64,000 nucleotides of DNA from Tritrichomonas musculus (lineage: Eukaryota > Parabasalia > Tritrichomonadida > Tritrichomonadidae), in assembly GCA_039105265.1 (NCBI GenBank), contig JAPFFF010000003.1, positions 2,852,001 through 2,916,000 of the forward strand, written 5' to 3'. Below the pieces are notes generated by a model. The model saw only the letters and a list, made by a program, of their open reading frames with translations. It searched no databases and was not told the DNA's origin. Every line of letters begins with the position of its first letter. Position 1 is the first letter of the stretch. Shown here one piece after another: positions 37,804 to 48,195 of the stretch. The position numbers were made by a program, and so were the translations under genes.

Positions 37804-40254
37804 ATGGCTGTTGATATGTTTGCCAAAGATGGTGTTCGTTTTGTCGGTATATCAGGCAAAGATATTAATGATAATAATGAAAAACTGATTCTTGGATTAG
37901 TTTGGTCACTTATTACTCATTATTCAATTGGTAAAACTGTCAGCACAGATGATTCTAAAATTAACGTTTCTACAGGAAATAAATGCAATAATTCGAAAGA
38001 TTATAAGAATGTCTTATTATCTTGGGCAAATGATAGAATTGATTCTTATTTTAATATCCAAAAGTTCACACCTTATGGCTTATCAATGTGTGCTTTGCTA
38101 GACTCTTATGTTCCTGATAAAATTAATTTTTATTCACTTGATCCAAATAATACAAAAGCAAATACAGAACTTGCAACGCATGTCATGAAAGAACTTGGAA
38201 TACCAGTTTATGTTTACCCAGAAGATATATTAAGAAACAACGCAGTTGATGAAAAAACACTTTTAATTCAGCTTTCTTCAGCTAAAGAAGTTCTTGAGAA
38301 TTTACCACAAGAACAACTTTTAGAAAATTCAGAAGAAAGGAAAGAAAGATTAGATGCAATGGAAGAGTCTTCTGCTGAAGATATACCACCACAAGAAGAA
38401 AATTCAGAAGAAAGGAAAGAAAGGTTAGATGCAATGGAAGAATCATCATCTGAAGACGTTGCTCCTCGAGAAGAAAATTCTGAAGAAAGAAAAGAGAGAC
38501 TTGATGCATTGGACAAATCGTCATCAGAAGAAATCGTCGAAAACCATGATTCTGAAAAATTATCAAAAGAATATCAAGAATCTGTTTTACAAGCCCAAAA
38601 TGAGCGTGAATTACGAGAAGAAGCTGAAGCAAAAGCAAATCAGTTAGCAATGGAGCTTGAGAAAGCAAAAGCCGAAATTCAATCCCAAAAAGAAAATTTG
38701 GAGACAGTAAACAGAGAAGCTGACTTACTTGCAAACACTTTAAATGAAAAATTGCAAGAAAATCCAGCCCATAAAAACGATGACCAAGACAATGAAAAGG
38801 AAGCACTAAACAGAGAGGCTGATTTATTTGCAAATACATTAAATGACAAGATGAATGAAAATGAAAGTTTAAATAGAGAGGCTGACTTATTTGCAAATAC
38901 ATTAAATGACAAGATTAACGAGAATGACGCATTGAACAGAGAGGCTGATTTATTTGCAAATACATTAAATGACAAGATGAATGAAAATGAAAGTTTAAAT
39001 AGGGAAGCTGATTTATTTGCTAATGCATTAAATGATAAAATGAAAGAGAATGAAAGTTTAAATAGAGAGGCTGATTTATTCGCAAACGCATTGAATGACA
39101 AAATCAAAGAAAACGAAGAGTTGAAGAGAGACAATGAAGACCTAAACGATGCAGCTGAAATTTATTATAATGCAATTTCGAACAAAGCAGCAGAAAATGC
39201 AGGACTGAACCAGCAAGTAGAAATCTTTGCAGACACATTGGCTGACAAAATCACTGAGAACGCAACACTGAACAGGGAAGCGAATTTACTTGCAAACACA
39301 TTGAATGACAAAATCAAAGAAAACGAAGAGTTGAAGAGAGACAATGAAGACCTAAACAATGCAGCTGAAATTTATTACAATTCAATTACAAACAAAGCAG
39401 CAGAAAATGCAGGACTGAACCAGCAAGTAGAAATCTTTGCAGACGCGTTGGCTGACAAAATCACTGAGAACGCAACACTGAACAGGGAAGCGAATCTTCT
39501 TGCAAACACATTGAACGACAAAATCAAAGAAAACGAAGAGTTGAAGAAAGACAATGAAGAATTGAATGAAACTGCCAATCTTTATCTAAACGAGCTCACA
39601 AACAAGATCAGTGAGAATGCATCCTTGCAGAAGCAAGTTGACATTTTCGCCGACACGTTGGCAGAGAAACTGAATGAGAATGCCTCATTAAGCAGAGAAG
39701 CAAACATCCTTGCGAATGCCTTATCAGAGAAGATAAACGAAAGCAAATCGCAAGAAGATGGCTTCATGCAAATTGCTGGCCAAAAGTTTGCTTTGACAAT
39801 GTCTCTTAAAAGATCGGAATACAAGCATTGTCATCACGACTTTGAAAAAGTGAAAACTTACGCTGTAACAATCGTCGATGACGACGAGAATCATCCATTC
39901 TTGAATGAAAAAGGAATGAAGATAAAACTTGCTCCTTCTAAAATTGAGACAAATGCAAACCAACAATTTGTCTTCGGTAAAGATAATTGTACAATTATCA
40001 GCTCTGTGAAGAAACAAGGAATGGTCTTTGATTTTGCGGATAAATATAATTTGACAAATCCTCCTGAAATGACGCCTGTCTTCTTGTCTCCATTCCAAGG
40101 TCAACGTAATCAGCACTTCGCTTATAAAAATGGAATGATTTGCGCTCAAAATGGACTTGTTGTTACTTATGTTGGCGGTGACGTCCCATTCGTTTTAATG
40201 AATCCAAGAGAATCGTTCAAATCAAGACAAACTTTCCATTTGACTTTGCTTTAA
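37804..40254 (+). CDS. Double-CH actin-binding coiled-coil protein with beta-trefoil-like tail
   Basis: 816 residues from ATG 37804 (894 codons counting the region from 37570). Order: end of CH1 (LILGLVWSLITHYSIG), CH2 (VLLSWANDRIDSYFNIQ ... LCALLDSYVPDKINF), three acidic 24-residue repeats (NSEERKERLDAMEESS) at about 38327-38540, then a long coiled coil of 21-residue units (READLFANTLNDKMNEN) and 70-residue super-repeats, and a C-terminal domain with NQQFVFG and NQHFAYKNGMI that resembles a ricin-type beta-trefoil. The CH pair is of the alpha-actinin/filamin kind and should bind F-actin; the coiled coil should dimerise it. The upstream in-frame TAA leaves CH1 incomplete if translation begins here. 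Confidence 0.8.
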   Translation: MAVDMFAKDGVRFVGISGKDINDNNEKLILGLVWSLITHYSIGKTVSTDDSKINVSTGNKCNNSKDYKNVLLSWANDRIDSYFNIQKFTPYGLSMCALLDSYVPDKINFYSLDPNNTKANTELATHVMKELGIPVYVYPEDILRNNAVDEKTLLIQLSSAKEVLENLPQEQLLENSEERKERLDAMEESSAEDIPPQEENSEERKERLDAMEESSSEDVAPREENSEERKERLDALDKSSSEEIVENHDSEKLSKEYQESVLQAQNERELREEAEAKANQLAMELEKAKAEIQSQKENLETVNREADLLANTLNEKLQENPAHKNDDQDNEKEALNREADLFANTLNDKMNENESLNREADLFANTLNDKINENDALNREADLFANTLNDKMNENESLNREADLFANALNDKMKENESLNREADLFANALNDKIKENEELKRDNEDLNDAAEIYYNAISNKAAENAGLNQQVEIFADTLADKITENATLNREANLLANTLNDKIKENEELKRDNEDLNNAAEIYYNSITNKAAENAGLNQQVEIFADALADKITENATLNREANLLANTLNDKIKENEELKKDNEELNETANLYLNELTNKISENASLQKQVDIFADTLAEKLNENASLSREANILANALSEKINESKSQEDGFMQIAGQKFALTMSLKRSEYKHCHHDFEKVKTYAVTIVDDDENHPFLNEKGMKIKLAPSKIETNANQQFVFGKDNCTIISSVKKQGMVFDFADKYNLTNPPEMTPVFLSPFQGQRNQHFAYKNGMICAQNGLVVTYVGGDVPFVLMNPRESFKSRQTFHLTLL
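39121..39540 (+). repeat. Near-identical 210-bp tandem coding repeats
   Basis: Within the coiled coil, 39121-39330 and 39331-39540 are almost identical at the DNA level (units start with codons for LKRDNEDLN and contain NQQVEIFADTLADKITEN). A period of 70 codons is ten heptads. Such similarity implies a recent duplication or gene conversion. Confidence 0.75.
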
Positions 40255-40779
40255 GAAAATATTTTTGTTTTAACTATGTATTTATAATGAATAAAAATAA
40301 ATAATCTTTAAACGTTTTTTTTTTTTTTTTAAAAAAAAATATATATGATACTATCTTAGGTTGAGAATGGAATATATGAAAAACTTTTTGAAAAAAGAGG
40401 TGTTTATTTCAAGCTAACTTAAAGAAAAATAAATAAAAAAAAATATTTTTAATAACATTTAAAAAATATTTTTATCTTGTTTAATTTAATGGAAATAATA
40501 ACTCATCAAATAGAATTAATATACAAAGCTATATAGAATATACTGCAGGTTTCAGATTAGCTTATTGCAACATTAAAGTAGTTGAATTATGAAATTTTCA
40601 TCAAATCGTAAAGTTAAGTATCAATATGAATAGCATTAGTTTTTTGGCTGTATTGATTTAAAATAATCTTATTATTTAATATTTATATATTGATAAAAAC
40701 TTTCTTTTTTATTGAAGTTTTTTCACCTAATTATTTCTAAACAAAAAGTTTATAAATTTGAATCAGTGAAACTTTTTGA
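40255..40779. other. Spacer
   Basis: AT-rich, with a T/A run pair near 40316-40340; no gene or initiator motif found close to the next ATG. Confidence 0.5.
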
Positions 40780-43700
40780 ATGGAATCTATAAAAAAATTC
40801 ATAGTAATGTCTTCTATGCTTTCAACAATCGATACTCAGATTAAATTTCTCAGGAAAGCTTGTGGCAGTTTTGGTAAAAGAAGCTTGAAGGACAAATTAA
40901 CAGAGTCGGAAAATATGCTGGCTCAAATCAAAGCTAAAAAAAAAAAAGCACCAATAGATTTAATCAAACTTCTTGATCCTTTTTTCCATGCAGTTGAAAT
41001 CGATGAAAATAAATATTATATGACCGCTATTAGTTGTTATACTGCAATTTTCAAATCGAAGCCAGAAAAAGGATATATTGATATACCTGTTTTAGATGCA
41101 ATTCTCAAATCATTATTTATAATCGATAAATTCCCAATTGAAGAAAATCGTATTAAAGCAGCTAACTGTATTATTGCGTGTATTTCCTCAATTTCAGCCA
41201 AAATGTTCATTCATGGATCTGTTTTGCTCTTTATGTTTGAATATTTACTAAATCTATATAATACTGCAACTCTTCCCGAAAGCCGAGATAGTGTTGGCAA
41301 AGTTATTAATCAGCTTGTTGAATATTACTTAGGAAACTATGGAAAACCACCCGTTATTCCTCATTTTGAAACGATCGAAGCCATGACTTCAACTGTCTCA
41401 GATATTATCTGTAACAACTCTTTAATAATATCCAAATATTGTCCAAAGAATCCTGAATGCACGATAAATGATATTGATATCATCATGATTATTCGAGCGT
41501 TTTGCGCAAAGATAGGAAAAGGTAGTTCAGCTACATCCTTACTTTGCACAAAAGTTATTCAACAAATTTTATCATTACAAACGCCATTTGTCACAGCTCC
41601 ATTCTTTATTGGTGAACTTAGAACGACGATACATGTTGCACTTCTTTCACTTTGTCTTGATTCCAACGAAGCCCTCGCCAAACCCACCGCCGAAATGATA
41701 TTAACAATTTGGAGAAGATTTCCGCAATTCTATAATGAAGGTTTAAACGAAGTTTTAGATCAAGGACTTGCTACAGCTCTTGTTTCTCCATCACCAAAAA
41801 TGATGATACGAAGTTTCCGATTATATTCGTATTTAGTCATGAATCCACAATTTATGGTTGATTCATTTGTGAACTATGATTGTGATGATGGAGGCATTTT
41901 CCACAACATATTTGAAAACACAGTTAATATCATTGTTAAGCGCTCATATCCGGAACAAGCCACAGATCAGATTCAAAAGGAAGCTCTCACCACCTTATTA
42001 ATAATACTTAAGAATCTCTGGAAGTACTACACTGAACTTTCGACCAGCAACCAGTCAGAAACCACCGAGACAGTAGCAGAATCAGTTATGAGTCAAAAGA
42101 AAGCCAAAAACCAAATTGAAAGGGCACAAGAGATATTCAAAAAGTCGCCAAATAAAGCATTGAAATATTTCTCTACCCACAACATGTGTAAAGACACACC
42201 ACAATCATATGCTGACTTTCTCTTCAACACAGGCTGGCTTGATCCAACTGGTGTCGGTGAAATCATCGGTGGAAGTAAACCATTGAATTTAGAAATACTT
42301 CCACTTTTTGTGAACCACTTCAATTTCAAAGGCCAATCATTTGAAGGCGCCTTTCGTGCATTTTTATCCAAATTTAGGATTCCAGGTGAGTCACAAATGA
42401 TTGATAGAATCATGCAAGAGTTTGGCACAAAGTTCTACAATGATAATTCATCTTTGTTTTCATGTGCAGACACAGTTTATGTTCTTGCATATTCAACCTT
42501 GATGCTTCATACTGATGCCCATCACCCGACCATCACAAATCACATGACACTTGACGAGTTCATCCGAAACAATCGAGGCATTGACAATGGAAAAGATCTT
42601 CCTGTTCAATTTCTAACTGATCTTTACAAAGGAATCACTTCTAAGAAGATCAACTTGTCAGGCAACAATCTAACCTCCATTCCAATCAACAACATAACGC
42701 TTCTCTCCCAGAAGCAGCAAGCTGAACTCTTCAAAGAAAGAAGCAAGCACACGCTTGAAGTTGCACGTCAAAGGACAACGACTGAATTGCATGAGAATCG
42801 TTTTCATCAAGCCAAATCGCCACTTTTAATTGGTCCGATGTTTCAGTGTGTTTGGGGAGGAATCATTGCAGCTTTATCAATGTCATTTGAAATGACTGAA
42901 GATGAAGAACTTGTCAAACTTTGTCTTCTAGGTTTTCAATATTCAACTCACATTGCATCGCATTGTTACATCGAAGATGCACTCGAAACACTTGTTGATA
43001 GTTTTGCCAAGTTCACAAGATTGCGAACATATTCAACACAGCTTAAGCCAAAGAACTTCCTCTGTACGCAGGCATTGTTGAAGTGTGCAGTGGATGATAG
43101 AGAATACTTGAAAGGTGCCTGGTCTATCATCTTGGGTGAATGTTCAGCACTTGACAAGATGTCGACGAATAAGATGTTCGAGACAGACTTGATGGTTATC
43201 AATCCACTTTTCCAAAAGAGTGGTTCTCTTGATCGTGAATCAATAAAAGATTTCGTCCATGCTCTTTGTGGCATTACTACTGAAGAGATGAAAGAAAAGC
43301 CTCCTCGTTACACAATGCTTCATAATATGGAAACTGTTGCTTCTTTGAACATGGAAGTAAGAACAATGGTCGTTTGGAGAGAAATTTGGTCAATAATGAC
43401 CTCTTTATTTATTCAATTCGGCCAATCAGAAAACATTGATATTGCAAAGAATATTCTCAATGTTATTCAATCTTTATCAACACCTTTCCTTCAAAAAGAA
43501 GAGACTTCCAAAATGCATCACAAAGGAACCTTCCTTATTACATATTACGAAATATTCGAAACGCAAGAAAACATGGAAGTTAAAGCGTACATTTTGGATA
43601 TTGTTCGTTATTTAATTGAGAAATTTGGAGATAAACTTCAAAGTGGTTGGGAAGCAATTATGCAAGTTTTAATTGGCAGTGCTCAACAACCTAAATTAAT

Positions 43701-45135
43701 AGCAAAAGCACTTGAAATATTCCAAGAAGTTGTCATTAAGAATTTCATTTATATTAAAGATTATCAGTATGAATTTTTGTTCAATGCTTTCGTACTCTTC
43801 GTGATGAAGGATAATAAAGATAAATCTGCATTACAAGTAGTTGGACTTCTTCCAATCATCGCTGATAATTTAACAAGCAAAGATGAAGATATATGGACCA
43901 TTTTGTTAACTACAATACAAAGATGTCTTAAGAACACCAGTAATGAGGTTAGAAGTACAATTGAAAATTCATTGGTGTCAATAATTGCTAAGCATGGTTT
44001 CAAGCATACTGAAGTGATTGAAACTCATCCTGAATTAGAAAAGAAACCTTCACCAACAATCAATTATTCAATAAGTGCCAATGAGTCGAGTGAGTTGTCA
44101 TTAGAATCAAGTGAGATTTTCACTGAGTCCAAAGATAATCTGAATGATACTGAACCTTTGCCTGAGACCGAACCTGAACCTGAGCCTGAGCCTGTGCATG
44201 AAGAAGAGAAAAATGATGTTACTGTGATTTCAACGGATGAAGTTCCTGATGAGAATGGAATGATTAAAAAAGTGGTCGAAATTGAAGCCGGCATTAATCA
44301 CAACGTTTGGATTGAGTTTTTAACACATTTCTTGTTTGAAGTGTTTTCTTTCTCTGAGCCTTCTAAAGTTCTGCATCTTGTTGATCTTCTCAAGTGCATC
44401 TACAAGTCAATCTTTGAGAAATTCGCGCCACAACTCACTTGCTATGCCAAAGAAATCCTCCTCTTCTTGATTCACTGTGCGAAGGACACCAAGAACTTGG
44501 AGATGCGGCATGCATCATTATCATGCATTGAATCATTTGTCAACAACAATGCAAAAGCATTCGACAATGAAGAACTCAGCACAGCTCTTCTTCAACTCTT
44601 TGACGAAATATCTCCAGAACTTGTCGATTCAGTCCTCGGAGTCGAAGTTCTCTCCTCCATCATTGACATCTTCAGTGGTGATTACAAACCACAACAAGAA
44701 AATGTTGTTGTTGATAATGATAAGTACGTCAATATGGAATTGGCTAATAAGTTTATTACTATTTTAGGAAAAGTGTCCGACTGTTGCTCTAAGGAAAGAG
44801 CAAAGGAAGGTGTGTTGGCAACTTGGTGCACTGCTCGTGATTTGTACTTCAAGTGCATCGTTAGACAGAACAGAGAGGACGAGGTTGTCGAAAATTTAAA
44901 CGAGTCCCTGGAGTTCTACGATTCGCTGAGGCATAACGGAACTTACTTCAGCGGTTGGGATAAGCTTATCGCACACAAAATTAAGGCAACAGCCAACATG
45001 GATATCGGTCTGTTTGAAAAATGTCTCAAAAAGTCAACTGAGTTGTTTTGCAACCTCGTAGAGGTTGACGATGATGAGGTTAGAAAAGAACTTGTTCCTC
45101 TTCTCAAAAGACAACTTCAAGCCGTTGATGAGTAA
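40780..45135 (+). CDS. BIG-type Sec7 Arf guanine-nucleotide exchange factor
   Basis: A 1451-residue protein. The Sec7 domain lies at about residues 445-630: AFRAFLSKFRIPGESQMIDRIM carries the catalytic 'glutamic finger' Glu (near residue 537), and STLMLHTDAHHP plus LDEFIRNNRGIDNGKDLP form motif 2 of the Arf-binding groove. Helical regions before (DCB-HUS) and after (HDS) the domain, and the total length, fit the Sec7p/BIG and GBF1 large GEFs rather than cytohesins. It should activate Arf at the Golgi/trans-Golgi. An acidic linker (ETEPEPEPEP) is near residue 1135. The second half is less AT-rich than the first. Stop TAA is followed by A. Confidence 0.9.
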   Translation: MESIKKFIVMSSMLSTIDTQIKFLRKACGSFGKRSLKDKLTESENMLAQIKAKKKKAPIDLIKLLDPFFHAVEIDENKYYMTAISCYTAIFKSKPEKGYIDIPVLDAILKSLFIIDKFPIEENRIKAANCIIACISSISAKMFIHGSVLLFMFEYLLNLYNTATLPESRDSVGKVINQLVEYYLGNYGKPPVIPHFETIEAMTSTVSDIICNNSLIISKYCPKNPECTINDIDIIMIIRAFCAKIGKGSSATSLLCTKVIQQILSLQTPFVTAPFFIGELRTTIHVALLSLCLDSNEALAKPTAEMILTIWRRFPQFYNEGLNEVLDQGLATALVSPSPKMMIRSFRLYSYLVMNPQFMVDSFVNYDCDDGGIFHNIFENTVNIIVKRSYPEQATDQIQKEALTTLLIILKNLWKYYTELSTSNQSETTETVAESVMSQKKAKNQIERAQEIFKKSPNKALKYFSTHNMCKDTPQSYADFLFNTGWLDPTGVGEIIGGSKPLNLEILPLFVNHFNFKGQSFEGAFRAFLSKFRIPGESQMIDRIMQEFGTKFYNDNSSLFSCADTVYVLAYSTLMLHTDAHHPTITNHMTLDEFIRNNRGIDNGKDLPVQFLTDLYKGITSKKINLSGNNLTSIPINNITLLSQKQQAELFKERSKHTLEVARQRTTTELHENRFHQAKSPLLIGPMFQCVWGGIIAALSMSFEMTEDEELVKLCLLGFQYSTHIASHCYIEDALETLVDSFAKFTRLRTYSTQLKPKNFLCTQALLKCAVDDREYLKGAWSIILGECSALDKMSTNKMFETDLMVINPLFQKSGSLDRESIKDFVHALCGITTEEMKEKPPRYTMLHNMETVASLNMEVRTMVVWREIWSIMTSLFIQFGQSENIDIAKNILNVIQSLSTPFLQKEETSKMHHKGTFLITYYEIFETQENMEVKAYILDIVRYLIEKFGDKLQSGWEAIMQVLIGSAQQPKLIAKALEIFQEVVIKNFIYIKDYQYEFLFNAFVLFVMKDNKDKSALQVVGLLPIIADNLTSKDEDIWTILLTTIQRCLKNTSNEVRSTIENSLVSIIAKHGFKHTEVIETHPELEKKPSPTINYSISANESSELSLESSEIFTESKDNLNDTEPLPETEPEPEPEPVHEEEKNDVTVISTDEVPDENGMIKKVVEIEAGINHNVWIEFLTHFLFEVFSFSEPSKVLHLVDLLKCIYKSIFEKFAPQLTCYAKEILLFLIHCAKDTKNLEMRHASLSCIESFVNNNAKAFDNEELSTALLQLFDEISPELVDSVLGVEVLSSIIDIFSGDYKPQQENVVVDNDKYVNMELANKFITILGKVSDCCSKERAKEGVLATWCTARDLYFKCIVRQNREDEVVENLNESLEFYDSLRHNGTYFSGWDKLIAHKIKATANMDIGLFEKCLKKSTELFCNLVEVDDDEVRKELVPLLKRQLQAVDE

Positions 45136-45611
45136 ATTTGATTATTATTTTATTAATCTTTTGTTTTATCTTTTGATATTCAAACAGACTTATTCAATTT
45201 TTTTTTTTTTATCATTTATTTAAAAAAAAACTGGATTAAATGGTTTTCAACTAAACAATGTGATTTGTGTGCTTTATTTTTAAAGGAAATTGATTATTTG
45301 AGTTAACTTGATTTCATAATTATTTATCACCATTGTTTTGAAAAAAAAAAAATACTTGATGATTTTGATATTTAATTTGATATATGTATTGTTAAGTAGT
45401 ATTAAGTATGATATCATTTAGTTTTTGTTTTTGTTTTAGAAAATGAGATCAAACAAAGAACATAAACATAGTGCTTCAAAATTGCTTAACAATCCAAAAA
45501 TAAAAGTAAAAAAAAAAATGAATACATTTCATAAAAATTACATATATATATATATATTCGCTTTATAATATTATACTATTTTATAAACAAAAAAATAAAA
45601 AAGGGTTGTGA
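45136..45611. other. Spacer between convergent genes
   Basis: Contains homopolymer runs and a short (TA)n tract near 45541-45558; no gene. Confidence 0.6.
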
Positions 45612-47663
45612 TTACTCGGTCATTGTTGTGATGAATCTTTCTGTAATAAATGCTTCTTTCTGGAATTGGGAAGCTCTGTTTGTAGAATGACTAATTAAGT
45701 CTCTTAATTTCTCTATATTCCGTATTAATTCTCGCCTCCGCGTTGCTTCAGCAATTAAAAGTAATTGATCATGATCTGATAATGCCACTTGATGTTGTGT
45801 CAAAATTTCAATCTCATCATCTAATTCTTTTGTTTTGTCTGAAAGAATAGAAAATTCTTCTATTGAATAATTTCTTTTTGAAGTTGAATTATTTAACCTA
45901 GAATATGAATCATTGCTCTTATTTTTAATATTGTTAATTTCTTTTCTTCGATTATATCTCAACTTCCATTTAGAGAAATAAGAAATTAAAGATATGGAAT
46001 TTGGTATTATTTTGAGCTTATTTTGACTAATTGGTGCTTTCTTTTCTGTTTTGACGGTTTCTTTAATATTTTTAGTATTATCATTATTTAGAAGTAGTGT
46101 AACTTTTTTATCTGGATTTTTAGATTTATCGTCTCTTTTTGAACTTAAACTACTTTTATTTGGTTTGGGAAATCCACTAATAGTTTGATCACTCGAATCT
46201 TTAATACTAGATATAGTCGTAGTTGTATTAGAGAGAGAATCTTTGTTTTCATTATCTTTCTTTATTTCTTCGCTTTTGTCTTTTGATTCGTTTGCTCCTC
46301 TTGATTCATTTGCTCCTTTTGATTCGTTTGCTCCATTTGCTTCGTTTTTTTCATTTGTTGCGTCTGTTTCATTTGTTTCATTGTTTTTGGTGTTTTCTGT
46401 TGAAGTTGGTTGTTCTTTTTCATCATTTGGCTCTTGAGTTGATATATTTGGGAAAATATTTTCTTCTGGATGCTTTGGATCAATCAAAGTAATTTTCCCA
46501 TCTTCAATGTTAAGAGCAACATCATCGATGCTTGCTTGAGATGATGTGTCAAGATGATGTTTGTTTTTGCGACGATTGCTCTTTGGACTATAGTTTCCTT
46601 GTTTCATTTTGTCTAAAAATCCTTGCCTTCTACTGGATCTAGAAGTACGAGCTGATTTTGTAGATCTTGCATCAATGTTCTCGTCATCGCCAAGGTAGTA
46701 TTCAAGAATGGATTGTGCATCAGTATTTCTGGTAACTGTCGATTGAGCATCACGATTTCTAGATTTTTGAACAACGTATTTTGGAGATACACTTTTTGCA
46801 CGATCAAAATTAAAACCGAATTTTTTACCAAAAAATGAAGTAATAGATTTTCTATCTGAACTATCAATTTTATCATCTTCGATGATCAAGCAAGCTGAAT
46901 CATTAAGTTCGGTTAATGATTTCACAAGTTGATCTAATTGATTAGAAGAAGGGAGGTTTGCAAGATTTTCATCATGGATTTTTGCTTTTGCATCATCAGG
47001 GTGTGAAGAGCCTGTAAGCTGTGATATTTTTTGATGTTTTTGGATAAGTAAATCTTTAAGATAATCAAAGTATTGATCAATTGGAAGATCAATTGCTTCT
47101 TTTCGAATTTGGCCATATCTTTCAATAATAGCATCAGGAGAATATTCTTTTGAGGCTTCCATGGCTACTGATTTGATTTTTTCTTTTGGTGAAGAGTCTA
47201 GTTGATTAATGATCACATCAGACATTAAAATATATTTCAAAATTTTGTTTTCAGCTGATATATACTTTTCTATTTCGGGTTTGGTTAGGACCTTTTTAAA
47301 TAAGTTTTCTACCTTTTCACCATTAAGGCTTTCTAAGGTTGGAACTAAATACAAAACATAAATTGGAAAAAGAGTTAAATGACAAACTGGGTTTCCTTTC
47401 ATTCGCAATTCTTTCAATTTGGGTAATTGAGCTAGTGGCTTTAAATCTTCTAAATATGAAATTTGATTGCATTCAATAAGAAGGCGTTCAAGAGATTTGA
47501 ATTGAATAATCTTGTCAATTTTGGAAATTTGATTATGAGAAACGTATAAAGAGAGCGCATCTGTTTGTTGCGGAGATAATGTATCAATTTCAGTGATTCC
47601 AGCCCCTGTAGCTCTTAAGCATAATGGCTCTGATTCGAGGATTGGGCATTTGGAAAGCAACAT
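45612..47663 (-). CDS. Leucine-rich-repeat protein with low-complexity middle
   Basis: A 683-residue protein. Residues about 30-125 hold SDS22-type leucine-rich repeats (LYVSHNQISKIDKI, LLIECNQISYLEDL, LKELRMKGNPVC) closed by an LRR cap (YVLYLVPTLESLNG), as in axonemal and centrosomal LRR proteins. A helical region follows, then a Ser/Asp/Asn-rich segment with short tandem repeats (NESKGANESRGANESK near residue 460), and a C-terminal coiled coil. Inference: cytoskeletal adaptor. An initiator-like TCATT sits 12 nt before the ATG. Confidence 0.75.
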   Translation of the reverse strand: MLLSKCPILESEPLCLRATGAGITEIDTLSPQQTDALSLYVSHNQISKIDKIIQFKSLERLLIECNQISYLEDLKPLAQLPKLKELRMKGNPVCHLTLFPIYVLYLVPTLESLNGEKVENLFKKVLTKPEIEKYISAENKILKYILMSDVIINQLDSSPKEKIKSVAMEASKEYSPDAIIERYGQIRKEAIDLPIDQYFDYLKDLLIQKHQKISQLTGSSHPDDAKAKIHDENLANLPSSNQLDQLVKSLTELNDSACLIIEDDKIDSSDRKSITSFFGKKFGFNFDRAKSVSPKYVVQKSRNRDAQSTVTRNTDAQSILEYYLGDDENIDARSTKSARTSRSSRRQGFLDKMKQGNYSPKSNRRKNKHHLDTSSQASIDDVALNIEDGKITLIDPKHPEENIFPNISTQEPNDEKEQPTSTENTKNNETNETDATNEKNEANGANESKGANESRGANESKDKSEEIKKDNENKDSLSNTTTTISSIKDSSDQTISGFPKPNKSSLSSKRDDKSKNPDKKVTLLLNNDNTKNIKETVKTEKKAPISQNKLKIIPNSISLISYFSKWKLRYNRRKEINNIKNKSNDSYSRLNNSTSKRNYSIEEFSILSDKTKELDDEIEILTQHQVALSDHDQLLLIAEATRRRELIRNIEKLRDLISHSTNRASQFQKEAFITERFITTMTE

Positions 47664-47673
47664 GAAAATTTAT

Positions 47674-47678
47674 AATGA
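47674..47678 (-). promoter_or_regulatory. Initiator-like TCATT (minus strand)
   Basis: AATGA on the plus strand; leader of about 12 nt to the LRR gene ATG. Confidence 0.5.
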
Positions 47679-48195
47679 CGTTAAATTACGTTAATCAAAA
47701 AAACATTTGAATAGATATTTGGTTAAGTATTTTTTTTGTTACTATCGGAAAGGAATTGATTTGATTAATTAACTACTTTCATATGTAAACAAAAATGGTG
47801 GATTTAACTTAATTAATCTTCATAAATTTTGTTTACAGATAAAATTTAAAATGAAAGATAATGAAAGTTGATCAAATTTAAGTTGATGCTTTTTTTGCAA
47901 TAAATACCTCAAAAATGTTGATTCTATTTTTATGAATGCATAAGATTTCAAATATGGTTGTAACCATATTAGTAAAAAATAAAAATAATATAACAGACTC
48001 ATCGAATTTCACTTTAAAATCTAAAATAAGTATTTTTGAGTTTTTTTTCTGTATAAATAATATAAAATAAAATTTTTCTCATCGTATTCGAGTGAAAAAG
48101 AAAAGATAGAAATGTATATTGTAAATAAAAGTTATATCTTTTGTCGAATTTGGTAAAAAGAAAATGCATAATAAAAATATCTAAAATAAATGATA
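47679..48195. other. Spacer
   Basis: AT-rich; no supported feature. Confidence 0.5.

Noticed and set aside
38282-38902. 206-codon minus-strand Leu-rich frame, plus repetitive minus frames to 39824
   Set aside because: Antisense shadow of the tandem coiled-coil repeats in the CH-domain gene.
45541-45558. TA repeat as a functional element
   Set aside because: A short simple repeat in an A/T-rich spacer with no other signal.
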